Positions 1 through 8,970 are shown, counted from the first letter of the stretch. The stretch: DNA of 9,996 bases from Alphaproteobacteria bacterium (GCA_005888425.1 VAZF01000014.1:1-9996); one strand, 5' to 3'. Notes: generated by a model not told the origin, from the letters alone. Program-made: numbers and translations.

Positions 1-191
1 TCAAAGGCGGCGTTGATCGATTGCGCGGTATCGAGGTTGCCGCCGCGATCGGGGTGATGCCGATGGATCAGCTGCCGCCGAGCCTCTCTGAGGGTTTCGG
101 GCGCCATCCCAGTGACATCGATCCCGAAGCGCCGGAACAGCAGGATCGCGTCGATGACGTTGACCTCAGGGAGAATTTCTGTCGTCCGCAT
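1..191 (-). CDS. J-domain (DnaJ-like) protein, N-terminal part, cut by window edge
   Basis: The minus strand reads from an ATG at 191 to the window edge without a stop, giving 63 residues. Residues 42-52 read IHRHHPDRGGN, which contains the HPD tripeptide (residues 46-48) that lets J-domains stimulate the ATPase of DnaK/Hsp70. The segments before it (VIDAILLFRRFGI and ETLREARRQL) fit helices I and II, and SINAAF after it fits the start of helix III. The J-domain therefore lies almost at the N terminus. Whether the full protein is a true DnaJ with Gly/Phe and zinc regions or a short J-domain-only cochaperone cannot be told. The start is well fixed: an in-frame TGA lies just upstream (near 217) and no other start codon occurs between. 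The Shine-Dalgarno sequence is weak. The gene is divergent from the SDR gene at 460. Confidence 0.72.
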   Translation of the reverse strand, partial: MRTTEILPEVNVIDAILLFRRFGIDVTGMAPETLREARRQLIHRHHPDRGGNLDTAQSINAAF

Positions 192-307
192 CCGTTTGCG
201 CCGCTCGCGTTGATGTCAAACGTCCTGAGGAATGAACCCGAGGCGTGATCCTGCAGGGCGGACCCTAACGAATTTTCCGCGTGCTCGGGCGGAAGGAAGC
301 TGCAGGA

Positions 308-327
308 TTATCGGGAATATTCGATAA
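308..327. promoter_or_regulatory. A+T-rich dyad in divergent intergenic region
   Basis: The 268 bases between the J-domain gene and the SDR gene hold no gene I can support. Within them TTATCG (308-313) and CGATAA (322-327) form an inverted repeat with an 8-base spacer, in a locally A+T-rich patch of otherwise GC-rich DNA. Placed between two divergent genes this could be an operator, but six-base arms can occur by chance and no regulator is encoded next to it. Confidence 0.2.
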
Positions 328-393
328 ACTCGGCTTAACGGGCGCCGAAAATCGTCCGGACCGCTCGCCAGTACCGCGAAGCGCGTCCGCAGC

Positions 394-422
394 TTGTGAA
401 CACGGCTGGCCGGAGGCATCCT
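394..422 (+). promoter_or_regulatory. Possible sigma-70-type promoter of the SDR gene
   Basis: TTGTGA (394-399) and CATCCT (417-422) are separated by 17 bases and lie about 38 bases upstream of the SDR start codon. The -35 box matches four of six consensus positions and the -10 box three of six. The layout resembles the better candidate upstream of gyrA, but the match is weak and this is only a suggestion. Confidence 0.25.
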
Positions 423-459
423 GCGGCCCTTCTAAGAACAACATCTCTGGGAGCTTGCC

Positions 460-1263
460 ATGCGCCTCGAAGGGAAGATTGCGATCGTCATCGGCGCCGG
501 ACAGAGCCCGGGCGAAGGCATCGGAAACGGCCGGGCCACGGTGCTGCGTTTCGCGCAGGAAGGCGCCCGCATTCTCGCCGTCGACCGCGATCTCGCCTCG
601 GCCGAGGAGACCGCCGCGCTTGCCAGACAGGAGGGCGGTGAATGTGTCGCGTTCGAGGCCGACGTGACCCGCGAGGCGACGCTCGCCACGGCGATGCAGA
701 GCGCGGTCGACCGCTGGGGCCGGATCGACATCCTGCACAACAATGTCGGGGTCAGCGTCGGCGGCGGCGACAAGCCGATCGAGGAATTGAGCGAGGAGGC
801 TTTCGACCGCGTCTCGGCAATCAATCTGCGCGGCACGATCATGGCGTGCAAGCACGCGCTGTCGATCATGCGCCGGCAGCGCTCGGGCGCGATTGTCAAC
901 ATCTCCTCGGTCGCGGCGTTCGAGAACTCCTATCCGCTCGTCACTTATAAGGTGACCAAGGCCGGCATGGTTGCTTTTACGCAGCAGCTGGCCTTGCAGA
1001 ACGCGCCCTACGGCATCCGTGCCAACTGCATCCTGCCTGGGCTGATGGATACACCGATGGCGGTCGACACGCGGGCGCGCGCCTCCAACCGCAGCCGCGC
1101 CGAAATCGCCGCCGAGCGCGATGCAAAGGTGCCGCTTCGCGGCAAGATGGGCACCGGCTGGGATGTCGCGAACGCGGCGCTCTTTCTCGCCTCGGATGAA
1201 GCCAATTTCATCACCGGCGTCGCCCTGCCGGTTGATGGCGGCGCGCTCGTGAAGATCGGGTAG
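460..1263 (+). CDS. SDR family NAD(P)-dependent oxidoreductase
   Basis: A 267-residue classical short-chain dehydrogenase/reductase, of normal length for the family. It has an N-terminal Rossmann fold with an extended glycine loop (GAGQSPGEGIGNG, residues 12-24), Asp42 at the end of strand beta-2 (usually meaning NAD rather than NADP), DV at 68-69, NNVG at 94-97, Asn122, and the catalytic Ser150, Tyr163 and Lys167 (YKVTK). The C terminus (FITGVALPVDGG) is the usual substrate-loop/dimer region. The ATG at 460 directly precedes the fold and has GGGAG a few bases upstream. The substrate cannot be deduced: such enzymes oxidise or reduce alcohols, ketones and sugars in catabolic or secondary metabolism. 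The gene stands alone on the plus strand and ends only three bases from the stop codon of the convergent PAS-like gene. The long glycine loop defines a known SDR subgroup rather than an error. Confidence 0.93.
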   Translation: MRLEGKIAIVIGAGQSPGEGIGNGRATVLRFAQEGARILAVDRDLASAEETAALARQEGGECVAFEADVTREATLATAMQSAVDRWGRIDILHNNVGVSVGGGDKPIEELSEEAFDRVSAINLRGTIMACKHALSIMRRQRSGAIVNISSVAAFENSYPLVTYKVTKAGMVAFTQQLALQNAPYGIRANCILPGLMDTPMAVDTRARASNRSRAEIAAERDAKVPLRGKMGTGWDVANAALFLASDEANFITGVALPVDGGALVKIG

Positions 1264-1266
1264 AGC

Positions 1267-1773
1267 TTAACCCCGGACGGCCGGGCGGCAATTGAACGAG
1301 CCGAAGATCAATTGTTTCGACCAGTTCGGCCGCAGCATGATCGGCATGAACACCGCGCGGAACAATTGCGCCCCGGCTCCGAAACCCAATGTTCCCTCGA
1401 GCGTCACCGGCGAGGATTCCATCATCGCCTTGCTGCAACCCTCGGAAAACATCTCGCGATGATGTGCGGGTACTTGTTGGATGAAAGGGATTGTCGTCAC
1501 CGGTTTGGCGGGGAGGCCGAGCAGCCGTGCGAACCCGGAGCCATAGCTGACAAAGACCGAGCTCTCCACCGCGGGACCCCCGCAGATCAGAAAGCGGTGG
1601 CCCCAGCTGGTCTTCATCGGTGAAAAATCGAATGTGTCGAGCAGGGGGACGCAATCCTTCCCCCAGGTATTCCGCTGCCAGTGCTGAATCGCGAGCTCGA
1701 CGTCCCGCCGCTCAAGTTGCGGTTCAGGGACGGAGATGTGCTTCAGCGCGGCGGATAGATGTGTGATAGCCAT
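1267..1773 (-). CDS. PAS-like domain protein, downstream copy of a tandem pair
   Basis: A 168-residue soluble protein of unknown function. Its sequence resembles the PAS-like small proteins of alphaproteobacteria (PAS_5 type): a conserved helix with HWQRNTWG, then LLDTFDFSPM, WGHRFLICG, VFVSYGSGFARLLGLP, and a final strand region LFRAVFMPIM...KQLIFGSFN. By hand alignment about two thirds of the residues match the neighbouring gene at 1903-2412. No histidine kinase, GGDEF or DNA-binding domain is attached, so it is probably a stand-alone sensor or ligand-binding module; this is inference. An in-frame TTG at 1815 would add 14 residues, but I prefer the ATG at 1773: it has GGA just upstream, aligns with the start of the paralogue, and leaves the shared 34-bp box (1801-1834) outside the gene. 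The stop is three bases from the SDR stop on the other strand. Confidence 0.75.
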   Translation of the reverse strand: MAITHLSAALKHISVPEPQLERRDVELAIQHWQRNTWGKDCVPLLDTFDFSPMKTSWGHRFLICGGPAVESSVFVSYGSGFARLLGLPAKPVTTIPFIQQVPAHHREMFSEGCSKAMMESSPVTLEGTLGFGAGAQLFRAVFMPIMLRPNWSKQLIFGSFNCRPAVRG

Positions 1774-1800
1774 TTTCCAAGCAAGCTCAGCTTGTATGCC

Positions 1801-1834
1801 TAGAATACGGGCCAAATCGTGAATTTTCTGTTGC
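1801..1834 (-). promoter_or_regulatory. Conserved upstream box, copy in front of the 1267-1773 gene
   Basis: This 34-bp stretch matches 2446-2479 at 31 of 34 positions. On the minus strand it begins GCAAC, continues GAAAATTCACGATTT and ends GTATTCTA. The copy lies 27 bases upstream of the chosen ATG. It contains TATTCT, which could serve as a -10 element, and a short dyad AAAT-N5-ATTT that is kept in both copies. No convincing -35 box sits 17 bases upstream of TATTCT. It may be a promoter/operator shared by the pair, or simply the best-kept part of the duplicated leader. Confidence 0.5.
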
Positions 1835-1902
1835 GCGTCGGATCGGATCCGAATTTGCTGCCCGAACGGCTTCCCAGTCCTAAGAGAGCATACCTGGCAC
1901 TG

Positions 1903-2412
1903 CTAGACGGCGCCCAGCTCACGGCGATTGAACGAGCCGAAGATCAGCTGCTTTGACCAGTTCGGCTGCAACATGATCGGCATGAATACCGCGCGGTATA
2001 ATTCAACACGCTTTTCAAAGCGGAAGGTGCCGTCGAGCGTCACCGGCGAGGACGCGCTGCCCGCTCGGTTGTACCCTGCGGAAAACATGGCTCGGTACGG
2101 CACCGGAACCTGCTCGATGCAGGGAAGGTCCGTGACGGGTTCGTGCGCCAGGCCGAGCAACTGCGCGAACCCTGCTCCATAGCTGACGAACACCGCGCTC
2201 TCAATCGAATGATTGCCGCAGATCAGGAACCAGTGGCCCCAGCGTTCACGCAGCGGGGCAAAGTCGAAAGTGTCGAGAAGGGGGATGGAATCCGGCCCCC
2301 AGGTATTCCGCTGCCAATGCTCGATGGCGAGCTGAATGTCGCGGCGCTCGTCCGGAGTTCCGGAACCCACGGCGATAGAGTCACTCCCTTGCTGGGCAGG
2401 CAAATCTGCCAC
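1903..2412 (-). CDS. PAS-like domain protein, upstream copy of a tandem pair
   Basis: A 169-residue paralogue of the 1267-1773 product, with the same blocks: RRDIQLAIEHWQRNTWG, IPLLDTFDFAPL, WGHWFLICG, VFVSYGAGFAQLLGL, LYRAVFMPIMLQPNWSKQLI and a C-terminal GSFN. The fold is PAS-like (PAS_5 type) by resemblance; ligand and function are unknown. The start is GTG at 2412, supported by AGGA seven bases upstream and by agreement in length with the paralogue. The two copies differ most in the N-terminal 20 residues and in the mid region (around residues 100-125), where a PAS pocket would be expected to vary, so they may bind different ligands. The gene follows the broken Rieske gene on the same strand, with the conserved box between them. 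Confidence 0.76.
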   Translation of the reverse strand: MADLPAQQGSDSIAVGSGTPDERRDIQLAIEHWQRNTWGPDSIPLLDTFDFAPLRERWGHWFLICGNHSIESAVFVSYGAGFAQLLGLAHEPVTDLPCIEQVPVPYRAMFSAGYNRAGSASSPVTLDGTFRFEKRVELYRAVFMPIMLQPNWSKQLIFGSFNRRELGAV

Positions 2413-2445
2413 GGTGCTGTCCTGAAAAGGTTCGGCAAGTACGAA

Positions 2446-2479
2446 TAGAATACCGGCTAAATCGTGAATTTTCGGTTGC
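2446..2479 (-). promoter_or_regulatory. Conserved upstream box, copy in front of the 1903-2412 gene
   Basis: Second copy of the 34-bp box (31 of 34 identical to 1801-1834). It lies 33 bases upstream of the GTG start and 35 bases after the native stop of the Rieske gene. The DNA between each box and its gene start is much less alike in the two copies than the box itself, which favours a kept function such as a promoter or operator. Confidence 0.5.
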
Positions 2480-2514
2480 CCGGAGCAACGAGCCGCCAGC
2501 GCCGGAGAGTATTG

Positions 2515-3760
2515 TCAGACGCTGCGCGGAGCGGGGGCCAGCGGGTCGAAGGCCGCTGGCTCGGGTTCGAGCTCGGCTTGGGTAAAGCCCATCGCCGCGA
2601 GAAAGGCCTCCCGCACCTCCGGAGGCTGACCGGTCTGAAAGATATAGCCCTGTAAATTGCGGCGGTTGAACGGGTCGCGCATCATGTCGGCGCGGCTGAA
2701 GCCGTCGATAAAGTTCTTGCGCTCGGCAACCGGCAATTCGATCGCGCGGTTCTTTGCCGGATCGCGGACGATGCCCTTCGGGTCCTTGCCCTCTTTCAGC
2801 CGTTCGAGGTCCTGCAGAAAACGGCGTCGCAGCATGATGACGCCGCGATCGCTCGGCGCGAGATATTCCTGCGAGCGGTCCGCCACCCGCCCCTGCCCGA
2901 CCCAGGTCACGAAATCCTGGTTCATGACATGGCTGGTGATCCAGCGGCCGGTTGCGGGATGTGTTCTCGTCGTCGACGGGTACCCGGAACTCGACATGGT
3001 TGCCGGTGAAGAGCCCGTTTGGCCACAGACAGACGCGGCCGATCTTCCATAATCGGTCATTTTCGTCGGTGTCGGTACGGATGCGCTTGTACTGAAAGCC
3101 ATACTCGAATTCGGCAAAATCGACCTTGACGTGCTGCGGCGTGTAGGGGCCGGCCTTGCCGGCGAGGCGCACGCTCCAATTGGAATGCGTCCATTCGAAA
3201 TGCACCGGGTCGATCGAGTTCTCCTGGCACTGGAACCAGTTGCACGGGATCTCAGCCAACACGATTTGGCGAAAGCCGTTTTTCCAGGTGAAGAATTCCC
3301 AATCCGGCACCAAAGGCCGCGGCTCGGGGCCGAGATAAGCCCAGAGGAGGCCGCCGCGCTCCTCGACCGGATAGGCCTTGATGCGGACCTCGTCTTTGAG
3401 CCGCGCCTCGGGATGCGCGATGTCCTCATAAGGCTGCGCCAGGCAGCGCCCGTCCGAGCCGTACAGCCAACCGTGATAGTTGCAGCGCAACCCGCAGGCC
3501 TCGACATAGCCGTAGCTGAGATCGGCGCGGCGATGCCGGCAATGGCGGTCGAGGAGGCCGTATGTGCCGCCGAGATCCTTGTAGAGGACAAGATCCTCGC
3601 CCATCAGCCGCACCGGCTTTGTCCCGGGGTCGGCCAATTCGCTGGCGCCCGCGATCGGCCACCAATACCGCCGGAGGAGCTCGCCCATCGGCGTCCCGGC
3701 GCCGGTCTGGGTCAGGAGACCCCAGCGGCTGCCCGTCTCGCTTCGTACGTCGTCCGGCAT
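2515..3760 (-). pseudogene. Rieske non-haem iron oxygenase alpha subunit, broken by internal deletion and frameshift
   Basis: The first 267 codons encode a Rieske-type aromatic ring-hydroxylating oxygenase, large subunit, of the phthalate-dioxygenase-like group. The [2Fe-2S] ligands are Cys74-x-His76 and Cys93-x2-His96. The mononuclear iron histidines are His187 and His192 in NSIDPVHFEWTH, with the bridging Asp184. After VPVDDENT (codon 267, near 2960) the frame is lost. The rest of the protein continues in another frame from PATGRWITSHVMNQDF to a TGA at 2515; the Asp of NQD is the likely third iron ligand. The two parts total about 415 residues. As I recall the family, some 30 residues (LxVxWF...RVP... 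region) normally lie between DDENT and PATGRW, so about 90 bases appear lost. Translation in the first frame instead runs on to 2381. The start ATG has GAGG at good spacing. The product would lack the complete iron site. Confidence 0.85.
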
Positions 3761-3790
3761 ATCCGATTGCCTCGTCGGCCTTCCTGCTTC

Positions 3791-3826
3791 CTGAGCCGGG
3801 GATGATATATCCGGCTCCCCGCTCAG
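3791..3826 (-). terminator. Hairpin at the coaD stop codon, possible terminator
   Basis: CTGAGCCGGGG (3791-3801) and CCCCGCTCAG (3817-3826) can pair with one bulged base around a 15-base loop. A shorter alternative stem pairs GAGCCGG (3793-3799) with CCGGCTC (3811-3817). One arm includes the coaD stop codon. No U-rich tract follows on the minus strand, so it may act only as a weak or Rho-assisted terminator, or protect the gyrA-coaD transcript end. The 62 bases between coaD and the Rieske gene otherwise hold only the Rieske ribosome binding site. Confidence 0.4.
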
Positions 3827-4355
3827 CCGCGGCGGCGGCGCTGCTGCACTTGAGCGCCGTTGAAGCGCTCGACGAGGCGCGTGGTGACGCGCGGGCTGAC
3901 GAAATGCGAGACGTCGCCGCCGAGCATCCCGATCTCTTTCACAAAACGCGAGGAGATGAACTGAAAGCGGTCGGAGGCCATCAGGAACACGGTCTCGATC
4001 CGCGGATTGAGCCGAGCGTTCATCCCGGCCATCTGAAATTCGTACTCGAAATCCGATACGGCACGCAGGCCGCGGATGATGACGCCGGCCTCGACCGACT
4101 CGGCAAAGCTCATCAACAGGCTCGAGAACGGCCGCACCTCGATCCGCTCGGCGGCGTCCGGCTCGCCGAGAAAGGGGATCTCCTCGCGCACAATTGCAAC
4201 GCGCTCGTCGGTCGAGAACAAAGGGCCCTTCCCGTCATTCCGGGCAACCCCGATGACGAGGCGGTCGACGACATGCAATGCACGACGGATGATGTCGGTG
4301 TGGCCGTTGGTGATCGGGTCGAAGGTGCCGGGATAGATCCCGACGCGGCGGCTCA

Positions 4356-4356
<1 letters not shown>
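3823..4356 (-). CDS. coaD: Pantetheine-phosphate adenylyltransferase (CoaD)
   Basis: This cytoplasmic nucleotidyltransferase joins ATP and 4'-phosphopantetheine to give dephospho-CoA and pyrophosphate, the fourth step of coenzyme A synthesis from pantothenate. The 177 residues show the whole family pattern: GTFDPITNGH (residues 10-19, the T/HxGH nucleotidyltransferase motif with His19), RGLRAVSDFEYE (95-106) and ISSRFVKEI (134-142, the alphaproteobacterial form of the ISSTxxR motif), followed by GGDVSHFVSP. The length is slightly above the usual 160-170 because of a basic C-terminal tail (QQRRRRG). I chose ATG at 4356, with GAGGGAG seven bases upstream; a GTG one codon earlier is less likely. 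The ATG overlaps the gyrA stop (TGATG), so translation is probably coupled to gyrA. Confidence 0.97.
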
Positions 4357-7226
<2,870 letters not shown>

Positions 7227-7254
7227 GGCGGTCTAACTGCGTTGTTTTTGAACC

Positions 7255-7283
7255 AGGATTGCGGCCGGGCCGGGGTCTGTCAA
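7255..7283 (-). promoter_or_regulatory. Probable gyrA promoter
   Basis: On the minus strand a perfect TTGACA (complement of 7278-7283) is followed after 17 bases by AATCCT (complement of 7255-7260), three of six to the -10 consensus. Transcription would start some 20 bases before the gyrA TTG codon. A perfect -35 with a degenerate -10 is common for alphaproteobacterial housekeeping promoters. An A+T patch (CTATATAT, complement of 7305-7312) further upstream could be a second -10 but has no clear -35. Confidence 0.5.
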
Positions 7284-7447
7284 ACCGGCGCCGCGCCGCC
7301 ACGGATATATAGTCATCGCGGGGCGAAATTACCCGTTTTTGCGGCCGTGAAATAGCGCCGCGCCGGGAGCCCAATCAGCGCGCCGGGAAGCGCCGACTAG
7401 CCCGCCAAATCGGCTCGTTTGGCCGACGAATCCAGTCGCGCAAAACT

Positions 7448-7570
7448 GCCCCTCACCCGCCTTCGGGCGGCGCCCTCAGGCACCCTCTCGCCGCAGGCGG
7501 GGAGAGGGATCTGAAACGACACCGGCGAACTCCCTCTCCCGCAAGCGGGAAGAGGGTTGGGGTGAGGGGC
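7448..7570. repeat. Intergenic palindromic repeat element with three hairpins
   Basis: The 345 bases between gyrA and the MetE-like gene hold the gyrA promoter and this 123-bp element. It is bounded by a perfect 11-bp inverted repeat (GCCCCTCACCC at 7448-7458, GGGTGAGGGGC at 7560-7570). Inside are CCGCC-TTCG-GGCGG (7457-7470, UUCG tetraloop), a stem CCCTCTC/GAGAGGG (7483-7508) and a stem CCCTCTCCCGC/GCGGGAAGAGGG with one bulged A (7532-7556). The second and third hairpins are near copies of each other. Elements with this CCCTCTCCCGCAAGCGGG core are widespread between genes in alphaproteobacteria. Its end is one base from the stop of the MetE-like gene, so it may also stabilise or terminate that transcript; no U tract is present. 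Confidence 0.75.
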
Positions 7571-7571
7571 T

Positions 7572-8561
7572 TTATTCGCCCCAGACCTCGCGGGCGGTCT
7601 CGACGACGAGGCGGAGCTTGGCCTTCTCCTCCTCGATCGTCAGCGCGTTACCCTCGACCGTCGAGGAGAAGCCGCATTGCGGGCTAAGCGGCGCGAAGCC
7701 GCCGGAGCGCGCATCGTCGTATTCGAGAAAGAAGCCGTCGACCGCGAGCTCGCCGAACAAGGCCTCGGCGACATGGTCGTAGCCGCCCTCGGCCATCCAG
7801 GAGGAGCGGAAATTGCCGCGGCACATATGGGTGCAGATTGTCATGCCGGCGGGCTTGCCCGCGAGCGCCTGGTTGATCAGGCGGATGTTGGTCAGGTGCT
7901 GGGTCGAGCCGTCGCCGCCGATCGAGGTCACATAGGCGCGCTGCGCCGGGTCGTTGAGATAGGCGAGGCTGGTGTCATCGAGTTGCAGATAGGTGCAGCC
8001 GAGCCCCGCGAGCCCGGCGATCTCCTGGCGGTAGACCTCGGCGAGGTCGTGCCAGAACGCGTCCATCTCGGGATAGGCGGTCTGGTCGATTGCGGCGCGG
8101 CCGCCGCGGTAATGCAGCATCGAGGGCGAGGGGATTGTCAGCTTCGGGACCGTGCCGGCCGGCGCCACCGATTTGAGGTAGGCGAAATCCTCGCCGAAGA
8201 TCGTCTTGTTGAGGGTCAATCTGCCGGCGACCCGATGCGCGGCGGGCGAGAATTCAAGCGTGCCGGCCTCGTTCTTGAACTCGATATGGAGGACCCGCTC
8301 GGTCTTGGCGACGCCGCCGATCTGGTAGAGAAAATCCATGTGCCAGGAGCCGCGGCGGAACTCGCCATCGGTGACGCCCTTGAGGCCGAGCTCGGCCTGC
8401 ATCGCGACGGCCTTTTTGATGCAGTCGTCCTCGCAACCGCGCAGGGTCTCGGCGGTTATCCAGCCCTTCTCATGCTCGGCCCGCGCCGCCAAGAGCGGCT
8501 CCGGGCGCAACAAGCTGCCGACATGATCGGCGCGAAACGGCGGACCGGGCGGATTGCTCAT
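7572..8561 (-). CDS. MetE C-terminal-domain-like (cobalamin-independent methionine synthase family) protein with an internal segment missing
   Basis: A 329-residue protein of the family often annotated 5-methyltetrahydropteroyltriglutamate-homocysteine methyltransferase (MetE catalytic-domain-like TIM barrel). It has PFRADHVGSLLRP (8-20), VTDGEFRRGSWHMDF (63-77), a substrate-loop region YLQLDDTSLAYL (191-202), HMCRGN (245-250) and SPQCGFSSTVEGN (293-305). His245, Cys247, Glu280 and Cys296 would be the zinc ligands that activate the thiol substrate. GGFAPL runs directly into SPQCGF near 7685; homologues I know have about 40 residues here (LRFVPKGK...ESKDELKRRI...), and they are about 370 residues long. 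The frame is intact, but a strand and helix of the barrel would be lost, so activity is doubtful. The ATG at 8561 has a strong GAGGAGG five bases upstream. Single-domain members like this act on small thiols or methyl donors that are mostly undefined, so the gene is not called metE. Confidence 0.85.
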   Translation of the reverse strand: MSNPPGPPFRADHVGSLLRPEPLLAARAEHEKGWITAETLRGCEDDCIKKAVAMQAELGLKGVTDGEFRRGSWHMDFLYQIGGVAKTERVLHIEFKNEAGTLEFSPAAHRVAGRLTLNKTIFGEDFAYLKSVAPAGTVPKLTIPSPSMLHYRGGRAAIDQTAYPEMDAFWHDLAEVYRQEIAGLAGLGCTYLQLDDTSLAYLNDPAQRAYVTSIGGDGSTQHLTNIRLINQALAGKPAGMTICTHMCRGNFRSSWMAEGGYDHVAEALFGELAVDGFFLEYDDARSGGFAPLSPQCGFSSTVEGNALTIEEEKAKLRLVVETAREVWGE

Positions 8562-8585
8562 CGCAACCTCCTCAGGGCAGTTTGC

Positions 8586-8612
8586 AGGATGGGTTGAGCA
8601 AAGCGAACCCCC
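8586..8612 (+). repeat. Short dispersed repeat, left copy
   Basis: The plus strand carries GGGTTGAGCAAAGCGAACCC with flanking GGAT and CCAT. The same pattern, GGGTGGAGCGGAGCGAAACC, is found on the minus strand at 8938-8970. The two copies face each other across the small membrane-protein gene. Sequences of the form GGGTGGAGCGAAGCGAAACC are frequent dispersed intergenic repeats in Hyphomicrobiales. It lies in the 91-base gap upstream of the MetE-like gene. Confidence 0.55.
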
Positions 8613-8652
8613 ATCGAATACCGGGTAGCGCCCTAATTTCAGCCCTCAGCGC

Positions 8653-8889
8653 TCATCCGCTGGTTTTCCGCCTGGCAGGATCGACATGGCGGCGAGCAAG
8701 TGCGTCCATGATGGCCGGACTGAAATCACCCACGATAAATCGCCAAGATCGCCAGCCAAGAAACGCGATCAAAAGAAATCCGAGCCCAAACGAGACGCGA
8801 CCCCATCCACTTGCCATCGGCCCGAAGCCGCAAAACGCCAGGATCCCAAAGAGCAAGGCGACGGCGGTAAACAACATTCTTAAAAACAT
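8653..8889 (-). CDS. Small two-helix membrane protein, function unknown
   Basis: A 78-residue protein not recognised as any named family. Residues 5-23 (MLFTAVALLFGILAFCGFG) and about 31-48 (RVSFGLGFLLIAFLGWRS) are hydrophobic enough to span the membrane; the C terminus (MDALARRHVDPARRKTSG) is basic and hydrophilic, so by the positive-inside rule it probably faces the cytoplasm. The gene is believable despite its size because a near-perfect GGGAGGTG lies five bases before the ATG at 8889 and the composition is that of a membrane protein. A signal-anchor reading of helix one is possible. Plus-strand frames over the same DNA lack such a ribosome site. It sits between two inverted copies of a dispersed repeat, which may have arrived or moved with it. 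Neighbours on the same strand are a cupin gene and the MetE-like gene, too distant (about 100 bases each side) to prove an operon. Confidence 0.7.
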   Translation of the reverse strand: MFLRMLFTAVALLFGILAFCGFGPMASGWGRVSFGLGFLLIAFLGWRSWRFIVGDFSPAIMDALARRHVDPARRKTSG

Positions 8890-8937
8890 TTCACACCTCC
8901 CTCTTAGGCTCGGCGATGGAATACCGCGGGCCCTGTG

Positions 8938-8970
8938 TTATGGGTTTCGCTCCGCTCCACCCACCCTACG
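8938..8970 (-). repeat. Short dispersed repeat, right copy
   Basis: The minus strand reads TAGGGTGGGTGGAGCGGAGC followed by GAAACCCATA, the common form of the dispersed repeat also present in inverse orientation at 8586-8612. It lies in the 102-base gap between the cupin stop and the small membrane-protein gene; the rest of that gap shows only the latter's ribosome binding site. Confidence 0.6.

Noticed and set aside
191..219. Perfect TTGACA (minus strand, 214-219) as promoter of the J-domain gene
   Set aside because: A -10 at the normal spacing would overlap the start codon and shows no match, so it is probably chance.
265..902. Minus-strand open frames opposite the SDR gene
   Set aside because: They overlap the unambiguous SDR coding frame and show no domain.
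7677..8597. Plus-strand open frame of 306 codons opposite the MetE-like gene
   Set aside because: Mirror of a well-supported gene with a strong ribosome site; no domain seen.
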